NCBI GenBank assembly: GCA_028823885.1
Contig: JAPPFK010000177.1
Span: 32,183-79,111, forward strand
DNA: 46,929 nt
DNA from: Rhodospirillales bacterium
GTDB taxonomy: Bacteria > Pseudomonadota > Alphaproteobacteria > Rhodospirillales > UBA2165
Direction of reading: 5' to 3'
This document shows positions 8,532 through 17,284 of the stretch, one piece after another; the stretch's first letter is position 1; each line of letters begins with the position of its first letter. The notes beneath the pieces were generated by a model. That model made no database searches. It saw nothing but the letters and a program-made list of their open reading frames with translations, and was not told the origin of the DNA. The position numbers and the translations under genes were made by a program.

Positions 8532-8745
8532 TCATGAAACGGTCGCCAGCACCCGCACCCAGGTCGCCAGCCAGCTTTTCCCGGTCATCGCGTTTCCCGA
8601 ACACCATTCCCGGCGGGCTTTCTGGACGTCTTCCGATTGCCACCAGTGATCGATCGCGCCGGTATGCTTCTCGACAAACTCAAGATCGGCGATGTCCGAC
8701 TCCGCGTCGACGTGCTGACGATACTTCAACTTCGAACGGGCAGAC
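8532..8745 (-). pseudogene. C-terminal fragment of a second LIC12162-type transferase
   Basis: The frame reads HTGAIDHWWQSEDVQKARRE and then WCSGNAMTGKSW. This aligns with the end of the intact gene just upstream, IEGWWRSEAVQSARRAWC. Only about 60-70 residues of a roughly 600-residue protein remain, and no start is evident. Its TGA overlaps an ATG at 8535 that opens only a 14-codon frame, followed by another overlapping 11-codon frame, so the operon end is a trail of fragments. Confidence 0.6.
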
Positions 8746-8758
8746 GGCGGCAGGAAAT

Positions 8759-10546
8759 TTATGAACCGGATTTTGCGGAGCCGGGAATGGGGTCCGGAAT
8801 TGACGAAACGGTGCCCGGTCCGCGCGCAAGTTGCCAAAGAGCCTTGGCCCAATGCCATTGCCACAGCATCGCGGTGCGAGCGTACCGATGACACCAGGCC
8901 CGGCGCGCAGACTGAACCGCTTCACTTCGCCACCATCCCTCGATGTCGTCCCAAATCTCATTCACCTTGGCGGCAGCGGACGGGGCATCACGATGGATGA
9001 GGCCGCAATCGGCCAATGCATCAAGGTAGGGGGCGGCCTGACGGCTCATTGGCCAATCGTCCGGGTTCCAGTAGGCAATCGTCGGAACGTTCGCGGCGAG
9101 AGCTTCCAGGAATGAGGTGCCGGGGTAATCGATAACGGCCAGTTTGCAGCGCAGCATTTCCGGAACCAGCGGGCCTTCCAGGACCTTCAGGTCCGGAAAA
9201 GACCGCTGAAGGTAAGGGGCGTCCAACAGCGTTTTGATTTTTTCGTACGGACGATAGGCAAGCTGTTCCCTGATGGCGCCGTTCAGCCCTCCGACAAACT
9301 CTCTCTTCATCCGCCGGTAGACCAGCCACCGGGAGAGGCTTGGATCTGAGTGGAATCGGTGGCCATAAACCTCCATGCACGTGCCGATGAAAATCAGTTT
9401 TTGGTTTTGGCGTCCATGGGCATTTCTGATCCGGCTCAGATGGGGTGACGGAACAGGGACAAACTTCGCCGCCGCGTCCTCTTGTTCCTTCCAGCCCCAG
9501 GTCAGGAACGCATGCCCTGCATATTCGGAATGAGCAGGCACAGGCGTTGCGATGCTCGTGCCGTAGTGTCCCCCATGCTGCGCGCCGACGACCCGCTCTC
9601 CCCGCTCAAGGGCGATTGCCGTGAGGAAGTTGTTTTCCGTGAGTTGGCTGCCCAGATTGTCGACAAATAAGCGACCCGGCGCAAAACGCCGTCGTGATGC
9701 CCATGCATCCCAGCGGGAAAAATCGGCGCCGTAGCAGGCGGGCCGGGTGGCGCTCACCAACCGCCCGTAAAGCCGCAAAAACGCGTCGGGAAACCTGTCC
9801 TCTATATTTCGGTCGATGGTCTCGGTTTCCGTTTGGTCCGAGAGATGGGTGCTTCGCGGCAAGAGGCTCAACATGACGGAAAAGGGCAGTTTCCAAACAC
9901 GCACGCCATGAGCATGATTAAATGGAAGGTGCCCCAATAGTTGCCGTAGACGACTCCTGGTGACCGTCGGGCAGCCTGTTGGCAAGTCCGGCTCGGGCTT
10001 TTCGCGAATTTCGATCAATTGCCACGATGGGGGGCAAAGTTCGCGCACGATAATTGAAGATACCCAATGGTCGAACAGCCGGCTCCGGTTCATCCGTTGA
10101 TAGAATTCCTCGATTTCGAGGCTCGGCCACGCACGCCTGTCCGGGTGTACAAATACGCTGAACGGCTCGTTGCCGTGACGTTCAACCATGGCGGAAACGT
10201 ACAGGTAACGCCGCCATAACAGCTGAGCGCAGGTCATCAGCCAGACATAAAGCAACGATCGCCAGTAGCGGCTGCCATGGCTGCCGCCGGAACCGAGGTC
10301 GATATCCTGGCCAAGCCGCTCCGCGGTCAGCAATGCGAGTTGCTCGGTGTCATCGCACGCCGATTTCAGCTCCGCCGGCGAGCGGATCGGTTCTTCGAAA
10401 GGCAGCCTGTCCCAGCCGGGAAACCGGTCCTCGGCGCCGACGAAGCACCAAGGCCCAACAACCAAATCGCGATCAAAATCGAAATCCGGCGGAGGTTCAG
10501 TCAGAAAAATCCGGCGAGACGTCAATGCGAGGGGGTCGTCCGTCAT
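8759..10546 (-). CDS. LIC12162-family putative surface-glycan transferase
   Basis: A 595-residue cytoplasmic protein resembling TIGR04331 (LIC12162 family), putative transferases found with nonulosonic-acid and flagellin-glycan genes. Visible marks are RRIFLTEPP near the N-terminus, the region LLYVWLMTCAQLLWRRYLYV, and VVGAQHGGHYGTS with FLTWGWKEQ after it. The second half, with KLAVIDYPGTSFLEALAANV and PTIAYW, resembles the nucleotide-sugar-binding half of GT-B glycosyltransferases. It likely moves an activated nine-carbon sugar onto an acceptor; this is inference. ATG at 10546 overlaps the TGA of the PIG-L fragment (TGATG), so translation is coupled. A TTG three bases upstream is also possible. 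Confidence 0.75.
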   Translation of the reverse strand: MTDDPLALTSRRIFLTEPPPDFDFDRDLVVGPWCFVGAEDRFPGWDRLPFEEPIRSPAELKSACDDTEQLALLTAERLGQDIDLGSGGSHGSRYWRSLLYVWLMTCAQLLWRRYLYVSAMVERHGNEPFSVFVHPDRRAWPSLEIEEFYQRMNRSRLFDHWVSSIIVRELCPPSWQLIEIREKPEPDLPTGCPTVTRSRLRQLLGHLPFNHAHGVRVWKLPFSVMLSLLPRSTHLSDQTETETIDRNIEDRFPDAFLRLYGRLVSATRPACYGADFSRWDAWASRRRFAPGRLFVDNLGSQLTENNFLTAIALERGERVVGAQHGGHYGTSIATPVPAHSEYAGHAFLTWGWKEQEDAAAKFVPVPSPHLSRIRNAHGRQNQKLIFIGTCMEVYGHRFHSDPSLSRWLVYRRMKREFVGGLNGAIREQLAYRPYEKIKTLLDAPYLQRSFPDLKVLEGPLVPEMLRCKLAVIDYPGTSFLEALAANVPTIAYWNPDDWPMSRQAAPYLDALADCGLIHRDAPSAAAKVNEIWDDIEGWWRSEAVQSARRAWCHRYARTAMLWQWHWAKALWQLARGPGTVSSIPDPIPGSAKSGS

Positions 10547-10689
10547 CAAAGCACTTGGCGCCGGGGATCTTCACAGGCCTGATCCATGTCCTCGAATTCT
10601 CCCGCACCGACATGAGGTGCAACAACTCCGCCGCATCCCAATATTTCATCGTCCGGATGCGCGGCGGCCACCGGAACCGAACTCGTCAT
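10546..10689 (-). pseudogene. N-terminal stub of a PIG-L/LmbE deacetylase
   Basis: A 47-residue frame whose first 30 residues, including VAAAHPDDEILGCGGVV, match the metal-binding start of PIG-L deacetylases, which have about 220 residues. Compare the intact homologue at 20564-21244. After that it runs into EFEDMDQACEDPRRQVL and stops. Its ATG overlaps the WbqC stop (ATGA) and its TGA overlaps the next ATG (TGATG). The layout fits an in-frame internal deletion that left both coupled ends. The second metal motif is gone, so it cannot be an active enzyme. Confidence 0.65.
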
Positions 10690-11390
10690 ATGGTGTTCTC
10701 TCCATTGCGAAGAATGTCCAGGCTCTCAGGCCCGTGGTTGAAGAGAAGGTCGATTACCGACATGAACGGTTCAAAACCTGGAAACAACTGCGGGTACGTG
10801 GGATGCCGATAGTCATGAAACGACAGCTCGATATTCGCATTTTCGAACGCTGTTTGATCGAGATAGTCGCGGCCGAATGGCCCGGAGATATAGCGACTCG
10901 CGCCGGCTGCCTTACAGAGGTCGACGACAAGATCAGCCTTGACGCTTTCGACATTCATCTCCGCGCTGGACCGCGTCGGGACCGTAATGCCGAGTTGCTG
11001 AAAAAGTACGCCGTTCACCGCTTCGATTACTTCCAGAAGGTTTGTCCAGGGTCTGTCGTATATGGGCCATAGCGCCGATGCCACTAAATCGAAATATGGC
11101 GCGCGCCGGTAGCAGGCTTCGATAGAACGCCAGTGCTTGACTTGCCAACGCATCGTGTCCGCAACTTCGACTTGGTTGATCGGCTGGCGTATACCCTTCG
11201 AATGTCGAATTGGAACGGTAAGCCAGCACCAGCCTTGGGCCGTTCTTATACGATTGCGATTGACGAACTGGTTTCGATCACCCACGGAAATCGCGACATG
11301 ATCGAGTGTGATCAGCAAGTCACTCCGAAGAACGCGATCGAAATAGCCGAGCCACGGCAAGTAGGCCGGCTGCATGATGGAGACGATCAC
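10686..11390 (-). CDS. WbqC-like family protein
   Basis: A 234-residue protein with the family opening MIVSIMQPAYLPWLGYFDRV and the conserved VNRNRIRTAQGWCWLTVPI. WbqC-like proteins occur in O-antigen and surface-glycan clusters, often with aminotransferases. Their biochemical role is not established, and a cytoplasmic modifying enzyme is likely. ATG at 11390 overlaps the stop of the upstream methyltransferase by ATGA. Confidence 0.85.
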   Translation of the reverse strand: MIVSIMQPAYLPWLGYFDRVLRSDLLITLDHVAISVGDRNQFVNRNRIRTAQGWCWLTVPIRHSKGIRQPINQVEVADTMRWQVKHWRSIEACYRRAPYFDLVASALWPIYDRPWTNLLEVIEAVNGVLFQQLGITVPTRSSAEMNVESVKADLVVDLCKAAGASRYISGPFGRDYLDQTAFENANIELSFHDYRHPTYPQLFPGFEPFMSVIDLLFNHGPESLDILRNGENTI

Positions 11391-12043
11391 GCTCTCCGCG
11401 CTTCCCGCCGCAAGAACACCGTGAAGTCGCCCCGGTGATAGTCGTGACGCAGAGTCGCGAAAGGCGTTAGCGTGAAGCAGAAGCGCAGAACCGCCGCCGG
11501 GTCCTCCCGGTACTCTCCTTCGTCTTGACGCTCGGCGTGGGTGCTCAGGCAGTTAAAGGCGAGGCTCACCTCGGCGAACCGGTAGAGATGGGTCACGGCT
11601 GCCTGGAGATAGTCGAACGGAGCCGCTTGCCGGGTGGAGAAAATGCCGCTCGCAATTACATGGTGCGCACGGTACGAAGCGTCGAGATCAAACAGGTCTG
11701 CGACCTCGAAGCGCGCTTCCGGGAAACGCGCGCGCGCGATCGAAACCATCTCCGGCGTGAGGTCGACACCGCAATAGTCCACGCAATACCCGTTCTCGAG
11801 CAGCCAGGCGAAGAGGTCGCCCTGGCCGCAACCGATGTCGAGCAGGCTTGCCTCGGGATCGAACCCTCCGGACGCGAGCACTTCGAAGCGCGCGGTCTGG
11901 CTCCTCGAATCACGCCAGCCAAGTGCCTGAATGTCGACACCGAAGCGATCGACCAGATTCCGGAAATGATTGATGGTGTGGTGATCGTCCGCTGTCCAAG
12001 CCGCCTTGTGCGGCGGTGCGGTCGAGCCTTCCTTGTCAGTCAT
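11387..12043 (-). CDS. Class I SAM-dependent methyltransferase
   Basis: A 218-residue protein with SAM motif I LLDIGCGQGDLFAWL at about 67-81, followed by CGVDLTPEMV and the strand FEVADLFDL. It is small and soluble. Within the surface-sugar operon it probably methylates the sugar or a precursor, but the acceptor is unknown. It lies 45 bp after the other methyltransferase and overlaps the WbqC-like gene by 4 bp. Confidence 0.8.
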   Translation of the reverse strand: MTDKEGSTAPPHKAAWTADDHHTINHFRNLVDRFGVDIQALGWRDSRSQTARFEVLASGGFDPEASLLDIGCGQGDLFAWLLENGYCVDYCGVDLTPEMVSIARARFPEARFEVADLFDLDASYRAHHVIASGIFSTRQAAPFDYLQAAVTHLYRFAEVSLAFNCLSTHAERQDEGEYREDPAAVLRFCFTLTPFATLRHDYHRGDFTVFLRREARRA

Positions 12044-12088
12044 CGCGGCCGCTGTCCAACGTGTATGCGGTATGGTCGGGACGCAAGG

Positions 12089-12775
12089 TTACGCGCTCGC
12101 CTCCTTCTCCGCGACGATCCGCCACTCCGCATGGACCAGGTTATTCCCGTCGAGCAGGTCCGAACGTTCCATATGTTCGAGAATCCGAATGCGCCATGGC
12201 GCGGGCAATGCGCGTTCCACGTCGTCCCGCCCGTAAAAGGAGATGCCGCCGGCGCCGATCAAACTGCCTCGCGCGATGTTCTCGACAAGACCGTCGGCGC
12301 CGGGCGTGCCGGCGGCGGCGCTGCCGTGTCGTTCGCTGTAGGGATTGAAGAAGAAGAACCCGCCGGAACGGAGCACCCGCGCCACCTCCGCCACGGCTGT
12401 CCTGCCTGCCGCATGGCCGACACACGAGAGCGCGGCGCGATCCAGCGCAAGATCGAAGGAGTCATCATCGAAGGGTAAATCATCGAATGTGGCGACGCGG
12501 AAATCGCCGATGAGTCCGTCTCGGGCAAAACGCTCGCGGGCATACGCTATGGCGGATGGGCTTCCGTCGATACCGCAGACTGCGAAGCCTTCGCGTGCCG
12601 CGAACCAAAGATTGCTCCCTGTTCCGCAGCCCACTTCCAAGATGCGCACATTCTCGCGGGCACGCTCCTTGGGTGCGTAGCGAAACACGAAGGAAACCAC
12701 CGCATCCCACGGATAAAGCTGGCGGTGCCCGGCTGCGTAGCTCGTCTCCCACACCGGATCGACGCGCGCACTCAC
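12089..12775 (-). CDS. Class I SAM-dependent methyltransferase
   Basis: A 228-residue methyltransferase with motif I ILEVGCGTGSNLWFAAREG, then CGIDGSPSAIAYARERF and the DLPFDDDSFDLALDRAAL block typical of Methyltransf_11/25. GTG at 12775 is chosen because it overlaps the stop of the synthase gene (GTGA) and the protein then starts VDPVWETSYAAG. Longer readings run antisense through the synthase and make no sense. A role in O- or N-methylation of the nonulosonic acid is inferred from context only. Confidence 0.8.
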   Translation of the reverse strand: MSARVDPVWETSYAAGHRQLYPWDAVVSFVFRYAPKERARENVRILEVGCGTGSNLWFAAREGFAVCGIDGSPSAIAYARERFARDGLIGDFRVATFDDLPFDDDSFDLALDRAALSCVGHAAGRTAVAEVARVLRSGGFFFFNPYSERHGSAAAGTPGADGLVENIARGSLIGAGGISFYGRDDVERALPAPWRIRILEHMERSDLLDGNNLVHAEWRIVAEKEASA

Positions 12776-13830
12776 CGGACGAAGTCGCTCTCGTCGAATA
12801 CGTGCCCGCGCTCTACGGCGCATTTCAGCGCACGACCGATCAGGGTTGAGACGAGCGCGGGCCGGTAGCCCGTACCCGGCCGGCGAAAGGCCACATCCGC
12901 GCGCTCCAGCTGGTGGCCCGCGGAAAGCCCGCCGGCGGCGACACACGAGAGCCGATAGCTCATGCGCGCCTCCGCCTCTCCGTCGGCGGGTGCGATCGCG
13001 GCCGAGCCCAATCCTTCTTCCACCGCGCGCACGCCCTTGATCAGCGACTCGAGTTCTCGGGGATCCGCCGAGAAGGCATGGTCGGGCCCGGGAAGGTCGT
13101 GTCTGAGCGTGACATGTTTTTCGACCACGGCGGCACCGAGAGCAACGGCAATCAACGCCGCCATCTCGCCCCGCGAATGGTCGCTGAAGCCAATCACGCA
13201 GTCGAATGCCGCGGCGAGCGATTGCATGCGGCGCAGGTTCAACTGATCGACCGGCGTCGGGTAGGCGGAGACGCAATGAAGCAAGACAAGGTTTCGTCCG
13301 CCCGCGCCGCGATAGGCTCCGACTGCCTCGGCGACTTCTTCCTCCGTGGCCATGCCGGTCGACAGGATGGTGGGGCGGCCGCTGCGCGCCATCGCCACGA
13401 TCAGATCCAGATGCCCCAGATAGTCGGAGCCGTTTTTCAGTGCGGGCACGTCGAGCGCCAACAGCTCAGCGACGCCTTCCTCACTGGTCGGCGTGCTCAG
13501 AAACGATATGCCATGCCGATCGCAGGCATCGCGCAGAAAGACAAGATCGTCGCCGGTGATCTCGCACCGCTTGAACAGGTCGAATTGCGATTCGACCACG
13601 TTCTCGCCTTGAGAGAGATAGCTGTAGGTCATCGACCGGTCCGAGAGGAAATCCTCGGCGCGGTAGTTCTGAAACTTGACGGCGTCGGCGCCGGCGGCGG
13701 CGGCGGCGGCAATGGTTTGCTCGGCCAGCGCCCTCTCGCCATTGTGGTTGATGCCGATCTCCGCGATCACATAGCAGGGATGGCCAGGGCCAACAGCGCG
13801 TCCTCCGATTTCTATCGGGGCGATGCTCAC
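12772..13830 (-). CDS. pseI: Pseudaminic/legionaminic acid synthase (NeuB family)
   Basis: A 352-residue NeuB-type synthase. It condenses phosphoenolpyruvate with a six-carbon 2,4-diamino sugar to give a nonulosonic acid. The barrel carries VIAEIGINHNG, DAVKFQNYRAEDFLS, ILSTGMATEEEV and HCVSAYPTP, and VEKHVTL near residue 230. The C-terminal SAF (antifreeze-like) domain includes RPGTGYRPA. The lack of NeuC and the presence of PseB, PseC and PseG point to pseudaminic rather than sialic acid. The start is GTG at 13830, overlapping the preceding small ORF (GTGA). Confidence 0.85.
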   Translation of the reverse strand: MSIAPIEIGGRAVGPGHPCYVIAEIGINHNGERALAEQTIAAAAAAGADAVKFQNYRAEDFLSDRSMTYSYLSQGENVVESQFDLFKRCEITGDDLVFLRDACDRHGISFLSTPTSEEGVAELLALDVPALKNGSDYLGHLDLIVAMARSGRPTILSTGMATEEEVAEAVGAYRGAGGRNLVLLHCVSAYPTPVDQLNLRRMQSLAAAFDCVIGFSDHSRGEMAALIAVALGAAVVEKHVTLRHDLPGPDHAFSADPRELESLIKGVRAVEEGLGSAAIAPADGEAEARMSYRLSCVAAGGLSAGHQLERADVAFRRPGTGYRPALVSTLIGRALKCAVERGHVFDESDFVR

Positions 13831-14021
13831 GCCACACTCCGTTCGGGCGGCAAGGCACGCATGTGAATCGCCTGCGCTACCCGCATCGTGCCGCGTGACC
13901 GGGCGTACGGAAACCGCCGCATCTCCGCCGCATAAACCTCAAGCGCGCGCCGCACGAATTCTTCGGCGTTCCAACGCCTGACCGTGGCGACGAGGTAGGT
14001 CCCCTTTTCTCCTGCGTTCAT
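13827..14021 (-). CDS. Small ORF of unknown function, coupled on both sides
   Basis: A 64-residue frame from ATG at 14021, which overlaps the formyltransferase stop (TGATG), and ending in GTGA with the synthase. It contains TYLVATVRRWNAEEF and then Arg-rich helices (AAEMRRFPYARSRG). The opening faintly recalls the first strand of formyltransferase-like proteins, but this is weak. Because two other small ORFs in this operon are clear stubs of large enzymes, this one may also be an internally deleted gene. A real small protein is equally possible. Confidence 0.4.
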   Translation of the reverse strand: MNAGEKGTYLVATVRRWNAEEFVRRALEVYAAEMRRFPYARSRGTMRVAQAIHMRALPPERSVA

Positions 14022-14713
14022 CAGGAGCATTCGTCCTCATCCGAATTGGGGCGATCGTCGGGCCGCAAGACCAGCGTGAACCGTCTTCCCCGGTGATCGA
14101 AATAGGCCGGGTATCTCTCCGGGTCGGCGACGCGAAGGAGATCGAACTGCTCCGCGATGGTCCGATACGGATTCAGCCGACTGTCGCGAGGTGTCCGTCG
14201 CGGATGGAACGTGGGCTGGCCGCGCTGTTCGGTGCCCGCCGGCCGAGACTCTTCGTCGAGAAAGCGCCGGCAAAGCTCAAGCGCCTTCTCGCCCAGGAGG
14301 TGCCGCCACTCGGCGTATGTCTCGTTGCCGACGAGATTGATTGCGTCGCGATAGATGACAGGCCCTGCATCGACTTCGCCGACGGCCTCGAACAGACAGA
14401 ACGGAATCGTCGTTGCCCCCTCGAGAATCTGCCAAGTCACGGGAGAGAAGCCCCGCCCCTTCGGCAGGGCGCTCGCGTGCACCACAAGGTTGGAATGATT
14501 CCTCTCTAATACCTGACCGGGGACAACGCGGACGCATCCGAGCAGGAAGGCAACGTCACCTTCGGGCAAGTCTTCGGCGCGCCGGACCAGCCGGCCCTCG
14601 TCGCCGTCGGCCCCGATCTCGTCGACCAGGCGCTGGGCATACGGCAGTATCCAGCTGTCGTTGTCCACGAGCACCGATACCCGCCGGGGCTTCTTCCAGC
14701 CGCTATCTGTCAC
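14021..14713 (-). CDS. Formyltransferase-family protein (sugar N-formyltransferase candidate)
   Basis: A 230-residue protein with the formyltransferase core (PF00551): NLVVHASALPKGRGFSPVTW, then QILEGATTIP and EVDAGPVIYRD. The catalytic His and Asp are visible. The usual Asn-x-His is instead Asn-Leu-Val-Val-His. I recall this variant from formyltransferase-like proteins next to neuB genes. Family members use N10-formyl-tetrahydrofolate to formylate an amine. With no PseH visible, it may acylate the 4-amino group of the PseC product. GTG at 14713 is chosen after a GGCGGA and because upstream residues are antisense to pseG. Confidence 0.75.
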   Translation of the reverse strand: MTDSGWKKPRRVSVLVDNDSWILPYAQRLVDEIGADGDEGRLVRRAEDLPEGDVAFLLGCVRVVPGQVLERNHSNLVVHASALPKGRGFSPVTWQILEGATTIPFCLFEAVGEVDAGPVIYRDAINLVGNETYAEWRHLLGEKALELCRRFLDEESRPAGTEQRGQPTFHPRRTPRDSRLNPYRTIAEQFDLLRVADPERYPAYFDHRGRRFTLVLRPDDRPNSDEDECS

Positions 14714-14735
14714 GCGGGATTTCCGCCTGCATTCG

Positions 14736-15788
14736 TCACGCCGGCCTGCCTGACGGCGCGACGCACCGCTCGGGCGAGAGGGCGGGGGCACCGATCGCCT
14801 GCGCCACCCGTCTTGCGCCCAGCCCGTCGACAAGTCGCCGGGCCGCGGAACCGGCAGCCACCAGTGCGTTCCGGTTCGCCACAAATGCGGAAACCGTTTC
14901 ATACAGAATCGGGGAGGATCGAGCATCTTCCAATTCGAGGGGAACAACCGCGCCGGCGCTTGCCGCGATCTCCAGGCCCGGTCTCTGGTTGTCGTTCAGC
15001 GCGATCGTCAAGCTTGGTACGCCCAAGCGGCAGCGTTCCCACATCGAAAGGCCGGCGGCGCCGATCGCCATATCCATGCCGCTCAATAGGGCGGCCATGT
15101 TCGGAACGTTCTCGTGCACGATGACGCCTTCGAGCTGCCGGATTTGCCGACGTCGCGGGTTGGCATCGGTGACGACGACATGGACGTTCAAGGATGCACG
15201 GCAGCCGACTCCGTCAAGCGCCTCCAAAACAGGCATCGTCAGCCCCGAGCCATCCGCCGATCCGAAAAAAACCAGGATGTTTTTCTTCCGTGTTCGAGAC
15301 GCCCTGCGCCGCCTTGTACGGAACTCGCGCCTCAATATCGAATACCTGGGCCCCAAGAGCACGGCGCTTGCCGGCGGCAGGAGGTCTCGATACGCATCGC
15401 TTCCCGGTGCCCGCCCCGCATCGACGAGTATGTCGCAATCGTGACGCCGGTTTGCCAGATCGTCGATCACAAGAATTTTGCTTCCGGATTTCCTGATTTG
15501 CGTCTCCCAGCGGTCATCCAGGCCGTAGTGGTCCACCACCACCCAATCGGATGCTTGCGCCGCCTCACGCGTGGCCTTCGCGTCGCTTCGCCAATCATCG
15601 TTGCAGTCAAGGATGCGAAAAGGAATTTCCGCGCGTGTCAGCATCGAGGTGCCCAACCTGTCGTCTGTCCGGGTTGCGAATTCGACCAGATTGCCCCGAG
15701 CCCCAAGTTCCTGCGCCAGCGCGATGCAGCGTCCCATATGGCCGGCCCCGGTCTTTGCCGAGGCATCGGCCCGAAGCAGAATTTTCAT
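14736..15788 (-). CDS. pseG: UDP-2,4-diacetamido-2,4,6-trideoxy-beta-L-altropyranose hydrolase
   Basis: A 350-residue GT-B-fold hydrolase that removes UDP before the synthase step. The N-terminus has LLRADASAKTGAGHMGRC, with His17 in the position of the catalytic His of Campylobacter PseG. The C-terminal half carries GSADGSGLTMPVLEAL and GAAGLSMWERCRLGVPSLTI for UDP binding. ATG at 15788 overlaps the upstream small ORF (ATGA). Some PseG proteins are fused to a PseH acetyltransferase; this one ends after the hydrolase domain. Confidence 0.88.
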   Translation of the reverse strand: MKILLRADASAKTGAGHMGRCIALAQELGARGNLVEFATRTDDRLGTSMLTRAEIPFRILDCNDDWRSDAKATREAAQASDWVVVDHYGLDDRWETQIRKSGSKILVIDDLANRRHDCDILVDAGRAPGSDAYRDLLPPASAVLLGPRYSILRREFRTRRRRASRTRKKNILVFFGSADGSGLTMPVLEALDGVGCRASLNVHVVVTDANPRRRQIRQLEGVIVHENVPNMAALLSGMDMAIGAAGLSMWERCRLGVPSLTIALNDNQRPGLEIAASAGAVVPLELEDARSSPILYETVSAFVANRNALVAAGSAARRLVDGLGARRVAQAIGAPALSPERCVAPSGRPA

Positions 15789-15919
15789 TCCGGAATCAAG
15801 CCGGTTGTCGTGCCTGAAACAACGGTTCCATCGGTGCGCCGGGCGGCGCTGAGTGCCGCCAACTCGGGCCTGGCGCCGGGAAGTTGCATGAGAACACTCG
15901 ACGGTTTGCGCACCCACAC
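15785..15919 (-). CDS. Small ORF of unknown function between the oxidoreductase and pseG
   Basis: A 44-residue frame from GTG at 15919, 5 bp after the oxidoreductase stop, ending in ATGA with pseG. The sequence includes WVRKPSSVLMQLPGARPEL and ALSAARRTDGTVVSG. I do not recognise it. Position and coupling resemble the other stubs in this operon, so it may be the leftover of a larger gene that has been deleted internally. Confidence 0.35.
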   Translation of the reverse strand: MWVRKPSSVLMQLPGARPELAALSAARRTDGTVVSGTTTGLIPE

Positions 15920-15924
15920 GGATT

Positions 15925-17283
15925 TCAGTCCGCGATTTGCCGCTCGACGCCGGTCAGGACCGCCTCGAGTATTTCTGGCTGCGAAAAGGTCGTCCCCGCG
16001 CCGCGGCCCGCCGCCACCAGGTTGGTCAGGCCATCGATCGCGTTCGGGGTTCGCGCCTGCGTCTGCTGGCCGGCAAGTCGCAGGGGGAAGGCATTGGCGA
16101 TCCATTCATGGCCCATGAACTCGCCGCTTCGGACGTCGTCGACGAGCCCCAGGTCGCCGAGTTCGCCCCTGACCCGCTCCGAGATCTCTTCGATGTCTTT
16201 CGGGTGCTCGCTCCAGAGCGTTTCGACCGTCACCCGCGATCCGTCGGAATCGTTGCCGGGGGCGATGTTGTCGTAGAGCGTCACTCGGTAAGAGACCGCG
16301 TCCTCGTCGTATATCGAGACCCAGTGCAGGTTCGGCGTCACGCCCTTGCTCTTGAACAAATAGTGCAGCAGGAGCACGTGACGAAACGCCGGCGCCGTTC
16401 CCGGAACGCCCGTGCCCAATGTGCGCGTCAGCAACGGCAGGGGAATGGTCCAGACCAAAAGGTCGCATGGCAGGCGTTGCCCATCGGAAAGCGTCACGCC
16501 CGTGATCCGCCCGCTGTCGGTATCAACGGCGTCAATGGTCGTTGCGGCGTGCATGCGGGCGCCGGCATCGGCGAGCCGCCCGGCGAGCATTTCCGGCCAC
16601 ACACCAATACCGCCATCGTGCGGATAGAACTTCTGTATGGGCGAAGGGCCTTCGCGCGTTTTTGTATAGGCGATGCGCTTGTCGTACTCGGGAAGCCTCT
16701 TGAGCCGCTTTGCCGCGCGGGAGGGCACGACGATCAATCTGGAAATGCCGAAACTTTCGTGCGCCGCGGGCGCGAGCTGTTCAAGCGCGCGACCGGCAAG
16801 CTTGCGCATGACCGGCCGGAAAATATGCTCGGTATATGTGGAACCGTATTCCGCCTCGAGCGCCTCGGCCAGATGCAATACATCGTCCTCCGCCTCCTGG
16901 CCGTCGAGTATCTCCACCAGGCCGCGGGCGTATAGATGGGGGTCAAGAACTCTCGCGTCGATGCAGTCGCTGCTACTGTTCAACCGGCCGCCGAATACGT
17001 TTCCCTTCGGAAGGCTGGTCTTGAAGACATGCCACTTGTCTTCGTTCATCCCCTGAAAGAGAACCGAGTCTATTTTCGGGTTTCCCGTCTCGACCGCATA
17101 GTGGATGCCGGTGTCATAGCTTAACCGGCTTCGATACCGGGTTGAGCGCAACAATCCCCCCAGCCGGGTATCTCTTTCGACCAGGTGGACAACGTGCCGA
17201 CCGGCTCGGGCGAGCAGGAGCCCGGCGAACAGGCCCGCAATACCCCCACCGACGACGACGGCATTGTTCGATTGATCGATCAT
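15925..17283 (-). CDS. FAD-dependent oxidoreductase (amine-oxidase / protoporphyrinogen-oxidase-like)
   Basis: A 452-residue flavoprotein. The N-terminal VVVGGGIAGLFAGLLLARAG and the following ERDTRLGGLLRS are the FAD/NAD-binding and substrate-lid signatures of the amino-oxidase superfamily. The C-terminal NLVAAGRGAGTTFSQPEILEA closes the FAD site. Related proteins in glycan clusters include UDP-galactopyranose mutase-like enzymes, but the reaction here is unknown. The start at 17283 lies one base after the fusion gene's stop, so the pair is co-translated. Confidence 0.75.
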   Translation of the reverse strand: MIDQSNNAVVVGGGIAGLFAGLLLARAGRHVVHLVERDTRLGGLLRSTRYRSRLSYDTGIHYAVETGNPKIDSVLFQGMNEDKWHVFKTSLPKGNVFGGRLNSSSDCIDARVLDPHLYARGLVEILDGQEAEDDVLHLAEALEAEYGSTYTEHIFRPVMRKLAGRALEQLAPAAHESFGISRLIVVPSRAAKRLKRLPEYDKRIAYTKTREGPSPIQKFYPHDGGIGVWPEMLAGRLADAGARMHAATTIDAVDTDSGRITGVTLSDGQRLPCDLLVWTIPLPLLTRTLGTGVPGTAPAFRHVLLLHYLFKSKGVTPNLHWVSIYDEDAVSYRVTLYDNIAPGNDSDGSRVTVETLWSEHPKDIEEISERVRGELGDLGLVDDVRSGEFMGHEWIANAFPLRLAGQQTQARTPNAIDGLTNLVAAGRGAGTTFSQPEILEAVLTGVERQIAD

Positions 17284-17284
17284 C

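Noticed and set aside
11525-12478. A 317-codon plus-strand frame
   Set aside because: It is antisense to two methyltransferase genes whose SAM motifs are intact; typical GC-rich shadow.
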